Below, piece after piece: positions 58,139 through 64,000 of a stretch of 64,000 bases of DNA (positions are counted from its first letter, which is position 1; the number at the start of each line of letters is the position of its first letter). The notes under the pieces are model-generated. The model searched no databases. It worked only from the letters and a program-made list of their open reading frames with translations, and was not told the DNA's origin. The stretch spans positions 1,298,777-1,362,776 of the forward strand of contig SPDT01000009.1 in NCBI GenBank assembly GCA_008477525.1, written 5' to 3'. The translations under genes were made by a program, and so were the position numbers. The stretch is from Hypomyces perniciosus. Its lineage: Eukaryota; Ascomycota; Sordariomycetes; Hypocreales; Hypocreaceae.

Positions 58139-60545
58139 GACAATGCCGGTGGCAGTGGACTCTGTGCCCTGGGGCTCTATTATAACTGTCAGTAAGAAAA
58201 GAGTCCCGCGTCTAAAACACAGGGAAGTACATGCCGGACTTGGAACAGTTAGTCGGATTTAGTCCTATCCGACAGTCAGTAATGCTACTGTCAGGAAAGA
58301 ATTCCTGAGTGTACGGCAGGAACAGCGTACATAACGGACTTAAAGTCGTCAGTGGAGGAAGCGTTCTTGTGCTTGGGCCGATGACGTTGTATGGCAGCGT
58401 CTGTGTGTGGAAGTCCTGTGTCTGCGCGAGGGAAAGAAGCACGCCCCTGACTTGTCCTTAGCCCAGCTAGGCTTCTTGAGCTCGAGTTGGCGATGCTATG
58501 TATTAAAGTGTTGTGTGTGTGCGAGGAAGGAAGCATGCCACAGACTTGTGGTTGTCAGTCGAGCTGGTGTTAGTGAGCTCAGCCTGAAGCAAAAGTGAGC
58601 AGCTCGCGAGAACCTACTCGAAGCACGCAGTTGTCACACACGAATACACACACGAATGTACACACAGCATAACGACTTGGCTGACGAACTGGCTGGTGGG
58701 AAGTCAAGGAAGCTGTGTGTGCGAAGGTCGAGCTCGCAGTCGAAGTTGAAAGTCGAAGTCGAAGATCAGGGCGGACGCAACTGCAAAAGAGCATCTAGGA
58801 ACACGAAGCCAGCTGCCTTCCGATGGCCCAGGAACACATAGAGCCACGGGACCTTCCGCAGAAGCGCCCGCACTGCTTTGGTGCCTGCGGGATTTACCTC
58901 GAAACTAACCGCGAATTTGACGGAAATCATTATCCGACTTACAGCCTGTCTGACCACTCGGCGGCGGCTCAGCTGTGGCGATGACACTGGACCATCAGTG
59001 GCAGCAGCCGACTGGTGGACTTTGACGATGTGTTGGTTCTTGTGTGGACCTGACGACGGTCAGGCTCAAAGGGAGCTCGTGACCACGGTCGATCGAACGG
59101 TCGGCCGGTCGTGAGGGAGGGACTCGATGACGGTTGAGTCCGACGGAGGCTTGTGGCGACGGCTGGGACGAACAGTCGATTGAATGCTCGGTTACGTCTA
59201 GCTGAGGTTTGTGACGACGATCGGTCGGGATTGAAGGAAGCTGGTGGCGCTGCTGACGATAATGATAGTTGCGAACAGCAATTTCTTCCTACCACTTTGT
59301 TAGCTTCGCATTATGAAAAGCGCTGCTGACGAACCTGATCACGGATCAACACTGCGATCAGCGCTATGGTCGGTCGGTCGGTTGGAACGAAGGACTTGGG
59401 AACAGCTGAGGAAATCAACGATACAGACTTCAACGGCGCGATGAACGACGAGCCTGCGGTAAGGCTGTTGGCCTGCTGCAATGCCGAACAGCTGGGGCGT
59501 TGAAGGAAGGAAGCTGTTGTTGGTGATGACGTAGGAAGAGAGGGAAGGCTGAAGCCTTGTTATGGACTAGCCTATGTATGCCCAGTCCGGCTTAGTCATG
59601 CTCATGTGCAGTCACATGCTAGCATAGTGAATCAAGCCGACTTTATCCCGGCGGGTGGCAAGTGGGTAGCAAAAGAGAGACTATAAAAGATATATATCTT
59701 ATTAGACTGTTGACTAACAGAGGATTAGGGATTTTCACTATCTTGGAATAGTACTACATAAATCCCCACTAGATCAGCCTTAAAAGCCGCTGTTATATCA
59801 TCAGCAATAGACTTGCTTATCGGCAAAGTATATAGGGGCATTGCTAAGAACGAACCTGCTGTGCGAGCCGCAGCAGAGGCGGATTCCTACATTGTTGCAG
59901 TCTACTCGAGCAAGCCAGCCAAGACGACTCACAATCACGATGTTTGACGATGCAGTAAAGGCGTGAAATACAAGGTATCTGATCCTTCTACCACTCATCA
60001 GTATAAGCACCGTAGATCCGGCTCCCAGTCAACAGACTGCACCTTTGAGGTTGCTGCGAAGAAGCAAAACAATGAGACTTGGGTTACAGAGTAGGTAATG
60101 ACAGAAGAATAAAGACGACATAACTACCCGCCACAGAAAACCACGGCGATGACAGTCTTGAGATAGGTAAGGCAGGAATTCCACGGGTTCATATCCTCAC
60201 GAAGCTCGGCCGTAGTAACGATCCTGAAGCGCAGAATGTTTCGAAATATGTCAACAACTGTCGGATAACGTGGATTGGTGGAAAACTCGGTTGAAGAGAT
60301 TACGAAGAAGGAGGACCTAAAAGTGTGGAGAAGAAGAACGGGACGCGTTCTTCTAGCACTATAAATTGGCTGGCCGAGGAACTATCAGTGATCGAAAACA
60401 TTGTGGATCAGACATCAGCCGGAGAGATGAATAGAGATGGAATTCAGGTGCCCTCTTGCCCCAAATAGAGTGGTATGACCGCTGACTACACATGTCGCTA
60501 TACGCAACAGCAACTTCGTTGCTACACACCAGCAAGAGGAGCTGA
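58139..60545. other. Subtelomeric sequence, no gene recognised
   Basis: About 2.4 kb. The part around 58.4-59.5 kb is GC-richer and simple in composition (TGTGTG, GTCGAAG and CGGTCGGTCGG-like stretches), giving several overlapping open frames of 60-108 codons on both strands, none protein-like. I see no RNA gene and no clear transposon ends. Confidence 0.5.
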
Positions 60546-61250
60546 ATTGATATACAATATTTGGATTGGGAAGGATCAAGAAGGAAGAAAGGAGCCCTGC
60601 GCAGCTCTGCGTATCAATCGCCCACAAACAAAAAAAAAGGGGGCTGCCCTCATTGCTTCCTATCTATCTCACACAGCCAGTCAACCCAATAATCCAAATC
60701 ACGGACCCAGCGTTTCTGAGGTTCGCTGGATTGAACAAGGCGGTGTTGAGCTGTATCGCATTCGAAGGTGGTCAAAAAGACGATTTCGCGATGGAAATAA
60801 CCGGCGGCATGATCCACACGTCCGGCGTTGAAGATATTGTTGATACTGCTGCTAAGCTCGCTGCTGTTCAAGCTGATCTAGCTGATTGAACAAGCTCATC
60901 ATGAAGTCGGCGAAATCGAAAGAAAGGAAACACGGTCAAACGCGAGGCTCGGCAAGGGTGACCAAGCCGGGTTAACCAAGTCGGTTGGATCGAATGGAAG
61001 AAAACGCGTTCAAACACGAAGGAACATAGGGTCCGGCGAGGTTGATCAGGCCAGATTGATGATGCAGATAGGTCTGGTTGCGGCTTGGTTGACGGATTCT
61101 TCTTGATTGCGTTTGGCCGTCTGCGGCAGGGGAAGCTAGGTCATATAATTGAAAACGTGTAGATTGCTACCATTTGATATGTAATATCTGGATTGAGAAG
61201 GCTCAAGAAGGAAGAAAGGAGTGATACGCAGCAATGCATATCAAGTTCCG
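60546..61250 (-). mobile_element. Short LTR-type (TRIM-like) element, copy 2
   Basis: Direct repeats of about 75 bp at 60546-60620 and 61174-61250 share AAGAAGGAAGAAAGGAG and a TTGATAT(A/G)(C/T)AATAT start. The interior, read on the minus strand, repeats the leader of copy 1 (GCCAAACGCAA ... CCGCAACCAGACCTATCTGC) and its ORF: FNQLDQLEQQRA, then a stop (TGG to TAG), then RRTCGSCRRLFPSRN. The element is about 0.7 kb and not RIP-saturated. It ends about 13 bp from the transporter stop codon. Confidence 0.6.
60690..60908 (-). pseudogene. Broken zinc-finger-like ORF of TRIM-like copy 2
   Basis: Minus-strand homologue of the ORF at 49060-49365: two Met codons near 60906, then SLFNQLDQLEQQRA, an in-frame TAG where copy 1 has Trp, then QQYQQYLQRRTCGSCRRLFP and SRNRLFDHLR. 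The finger Cys pair is kept. The plus-strand frame 60566-60889 is its shadow. Confidence 0.6.
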
Positions 61251-61262
61251 TTTAGTATAAAC

Positions 61263-62608
61263 TTAACTTTGGGAGGCCAGCCGCCTCATTGGCCACCCAA
61301 TGACTCCCAGCGAGGAGCATAGCATCAGAGATCCCACATAAACAATAACTGGCTCAAACTTGCCCATTCCATACCCCGATGTCATGGGTCTCGATAGTAA
61401 GGACGATGAGATGGGACCGGTAACGATATTGCCGATGCCCTTGCCGAAAGCCATGAGACAAAATATTGGCTGGGGATCTTCCGAGAGCATGGTGCCGAAT
61501 TTCGGCCAGAATACGACATATGCTCCTGCAGATAAACCGTAGATGAGAGAGAATACGAGGAGCGTCCCCAACGACTGTGCAAAGCCCCAAATAGCAAAGA
61601 CTGAAATCGACGCGACAAAGGTTGAAATAAAGATAAGAACGAATATGATGTTGTTCCCTTGATCTGACAGATAGCCAAAACCTACTTGACCAACAATCGA
61701 AGCAAGATTGTTAGCAGATAATAACAGTGCACCCTGCGTACCGGAAAGTCCGAGAAAAGATGCAAACGTGGGCAAGTAAAGCGAAGGGATATAGTAGGCG
61801 AAACCCTGGCAGAGGTTTGAGATAGCGAAGATCCAGAAGAGAGGACGTTTGAAGAAGGCCAGGTCGACAGGCTGGAGCACATTGTGGTGTGAAGGGGGGA
61901 GCCGCCCCTTCAGTAGCGGAAGAATTGGCGCAATAATAATGAACTGAGCTATGGCGACGATTCTTAAGGTAGTACGATGTCCGTAGTTTGACAGTAGCCA
62001 CTGAAGCAGGAAAGGTAGGCCGACACTGCTAAATCCGCCTCCGGCATAGAGCACTCCATATGCGAATCCCCGGCGTTGCACAAACCATTCATTAAGCATG
62101 GAGAGCAGAGGAAAGTACAAAAGCAAGAAACCAAGTCCATACAGGACTCCTTGGCTGGTGATAAGGGCCGCAACTGAGTTGGCGAAGGATGCTCCTAGGA
62201 GAGACAAGATGCAGATCAGGGATCCGGCGACGACCATGTGTCTCCGCCACTGGTTGTATCGCTTCACCATAGGTGCCATGAATGGCGCACCTAGAAAGTA
62301 CATACTGGTCGCGATAGTTCCTATAGAGGCGATACTCTCAGTGTCCCCGAATTGGGGTTGGCGGGAGTAATGGTCTTGAAAAACTCCAAACGCCAAACAA
62401 AAGCCTATAGTCTCATAGTGTTAGTATTGTGATGGAATTGCCGGCGTAGGAGCCAGTCGAGCGCACCCCAAAGTGATGCCTCAACTAGGAAACATGCAAA
62501 CAGAAATTTCCACGCATCTGCTCCTTGGTCCGTCGGAGCCAGGACTGAAACATAATTTTCTTGTTCCTCCTCGTCATATTGAGTCCGAGGTTGCAGTTCT
62601 ACCTCCAT
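61263..62608 (-). CDS. MFS transporter, monocarboxylate-porter-like
   Basis: Two exons (62608-62467 and 62404-61263) joined by a 62-bp GT-AG intron with a CTAAC branch site give a 427-residue protein. The join restores the family hallmark: ...CFLVEASLWG-FCLAFGVFQDHYSR, the end of helix 1 followed by the GVFQ(D/E)YY motif of fungal MCT-like (SLC16-type) MFS proteins. About 12 hydrophobic segments follow, with NEWFVQRRGFAYG in the helix 4-5 region and GFGYLSDQGNN in the second half. It sits in the plasma or an inner membrane; the substrate is unknown. It is 30 kb from the PKS across repeats, so cluster membership is doubtful. Length is normal to slightly short, and the C-terminal tail ends directly next to a repeat element. 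Confidence 0.9.
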
Positions 62609-63196
62609 GTTTTGGAGTGAGTGATCGCAGGCTTGTGTATAGACACCGAACCAAAGCCGCTTGAAAGATTAATGGAGTATTTATAAATGGGAGACTGGAG
62701 TGCTTGTTCCTGGGTTACGCCGATGCGAATGAATACGGAAATCTTCGGTCTGACATCACCAATGCCGACATCGGGCATTTCATCAAGACGTTATCTAAAC
62801 TTGCATCTGTGACTAAGAATAAAGCTGCTACATATGGCGCATCAAGACAACCAAGTGTAAAACTTTTCAAGGCTAATATTAATTTTTTCTTAGCGCTAAC
62901 GCCCCGACGACAAACAGGGAGTTGTCTCGGTAGATGGGAAAAAGGCCGTGCTCTCCCGTAACCGGCGATCCGGTCCGATTCAGTCCGGTCCGGAGGACTG
63001 GACATGGCTCCCGTTTTTCTGTCCATGCATAAGTTCTCCTGATACAAACCAAAGCTATTGGTTATGATGTCTTTTATCGTTTTACTTAGGTTAGATTCTC
63101 TCTGGGTGTCTGTTCGCTTCCCACGGGTTGTTCAAGTTCCTTGCGAGGGTTTCTCACTATAATAATGCGAGTAATTAATCTCCCTGGTACTCCGTA
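62609..63196. other. Upstream region of the transporter, no other gene
   Basis: About 590 bp that should contain the transporter promoter. Frames 62704-62961 (plus) and 62715-63047 (minus) overlap each other antisense and neither resembles a known protein. Confidence 0.45.
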
Positions 63197-63274
63197 CAGT
63201 GGGGGGGAAAAGTTCCGCACACTTTTCTTAAGAATAAGCTACCCAGGGGGCGCGGAACTTTGTTCCAGCCACTG
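63197..63274. mobile_element. 78-bp TIR mini-element
   Basis: Ends CAGTGGGGGGGAAAAGTTCC (left) and, inverted, CAGTGGCTGGAACAAAGTTC (right) with GCGC/GCAC continuing, flanked by TA on both sides. The termini resemble those of the 19728-20734 element (CAGTGG...AAAAGTTCC), so it may be an extreme deletion product of the same superfamily. Confidence 0.55.
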
Positions 63275-63424
63275 TAGCAATGCTATCCATTCTCCGTGTC
63301 AAATCGAATAGAAATATTCGATATACTATAGATTAGGTAATTTTTTGTGGGTTGATCCGTTATGCCCATCCCAGCCAAATACTCGTTACATAATCTAGTA
63401 ACTACTTGTATTCTTTATCATGGC

Positions 63425-63535
63425 ATGTACGACTATCACTCTTAGCGCGGTGATCACTTCCTGATGATTGGTCGGTGCAACCGATATTCTCCCGTGTCCC
63501 CGTGACCTGGTCTTCGACATGGTCGGGTCGTGACA
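63425..63535 (-). mobile_element. LTR fragment, copy E
   Basis: The right end reads CGTGACCTGGTCTTCGACAT then GGTCGGGTCGTGACA, the exact type of terminus seen inverted at the start of LTR D; similarity continues weakly (GATTGGTCGGTG) and fades by about 63425. It is a truncated member of the same LTR family, 250 bp from the telomere. Confidence 0.75.
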
Positions 63536-63787
63536 TATAGATAACTGTGCGTGTGGGCGTGCAGGCGCGCTTTATATGTTTCAGAAGGTAAAGGTTGCCT
63601 ATTGTTAAAATAACAAGGTTATACTGAACCTCATTTATATATGGCTTCTAGGAAGCTGCACACAACGCAGCAATAAGGAAACGACTAAGAGTTTACTGGG
63701 TAAACAATGGACTGAACAATTGAATTGTAACTAATCTAATAGCTAAAAAGCTATAGAATATCTAGTGATATGCGGCTGTATTGTAGT

Positions 63788-63963
63788 TTAGGGTTAGGGT
63801 TAGGGTTAGGGTTAGGGTTAGGGTTAGGGTTAGGGTTAGGGTTAGGGTTAGGGTTAGGGTTAGGGTTAGGGTTAGGGTTAGGGTTAGGGTTAGGGTTAGG
63901 GTTAGGGTTAGGGTTAGGGTTAGGGTTAGGGTTTCGGGTTTAGGGTTAGGGTTAGGGTTAGGG
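63788..63963 (+). repeat. Telomere, (TTAGGG)n
   Basis: About 29 units of TTAGGG with the G-rich strand pointing to the right, so this is a true right-hand chromosome end. One interruption near 63931-63945 reads GGGTTTCGGGTTTAGGG. The junction with unique sequence is abrupt (TTGTAGTTTAGGG). Confidence 0.98.
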
Positions 63964-64000
63964 TTTAATTTGTTTTTTTTTTTGTTAATTCTCCCCCCCC
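63964..64000. other. Non-telomeric tail after the telomere, probable artefact
   Basis: After the last TTAGGG the sequence runs into TTTAATTTG, a run of about 12 T, TTAATTCT and eight C at the contig end. Homopolymers beyond a telomere are typical of library or assembly artefacts rather than chromosome sequence. Confidence 0.7.

Noticed and set aside
61263..62608. The transporter as part of the NRPS-PKS cluster
   Set aside because: It is separated by about 30 kb of repeats and nothing in the sequence links it to the pathway.

Overview
This window is the end of a chromosome of a filamentous ascomycete (Pezizomycotina; no species is claimed). The evidence is about 29 TTAGGG units running to the right-hand end, short 47-75 bp spliceosomal introns, fungal NRPS and reducing-PKS genes, a fungal FSH serine hydrolase, Tad-like LINEs, and a block of about 19 kb made very AT-rich and stop-rich in the way repeat-induced point mutation (RIP) does.

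Layout. 1-2.3 kb: non-coding flank with a solo LTR. 2.3-31.7 kb: a secondary-metabolite locus with three genes that all read as intact: a 5,034-residue intronless four-module NRPS (minus), a five-exon FSH hydrolase upstream of it (minus), and a 14-exon highly reducing PKS (plus) on the other side of a transposon-filled gap. 31.7-51.8 kb: RIP-degraded repeats, including a nearly full-length Tad-like LINE, an unidentified 6 kb plus-strand relic, a 58/60-bp minisatellite, a short LTR-type element and an extremely AT-rich core, closed on each side by a solo LTR of one family. 51.8-55.1 kb: a MULE transposase relic and a LINE fragment with little RIP. 55.4-58.1 kb: a PD-(D/E)XK-like protein gene, a 3' fragment of 28S rDNA and a Cys-rich ORF. 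60.5-62.6 kb: a second copy of the short LTR-type element and an intact two-exon MFS transporter. 63.2-64.0 kb: a 78-bp TIR element, an LTR fragment and the telomere.

How the genes may work together. The PKS (KS-AT-DH-cMT-ER-KR-ACP) has no release domain. The NRPS starts with a C domain lacking its catalytic half and ends with a fungal terminal C domain of the cyclising type. The FSH hydrolase belongs to the family that can offload polyketides. A cyclic tetrapeptide with one N-methylated residue is the simplest reading of the NRPS. Its first A domain has Gly where Asp235 normally holds the alpha-amino group, which suggests an anthranilate-like starter. Whether the polyketide is joined to the peptide cannot be told from sequence.

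Most worth checking: the A1 specificity and the methyltransferase scar in A4 of the NRPS, the two-copy short LTR element that keeps a zinc-finger-like ORF, the pair of LINE copies that act as a natural RIP control, and the three solo LTRs of one family around the biosynthetic genes.
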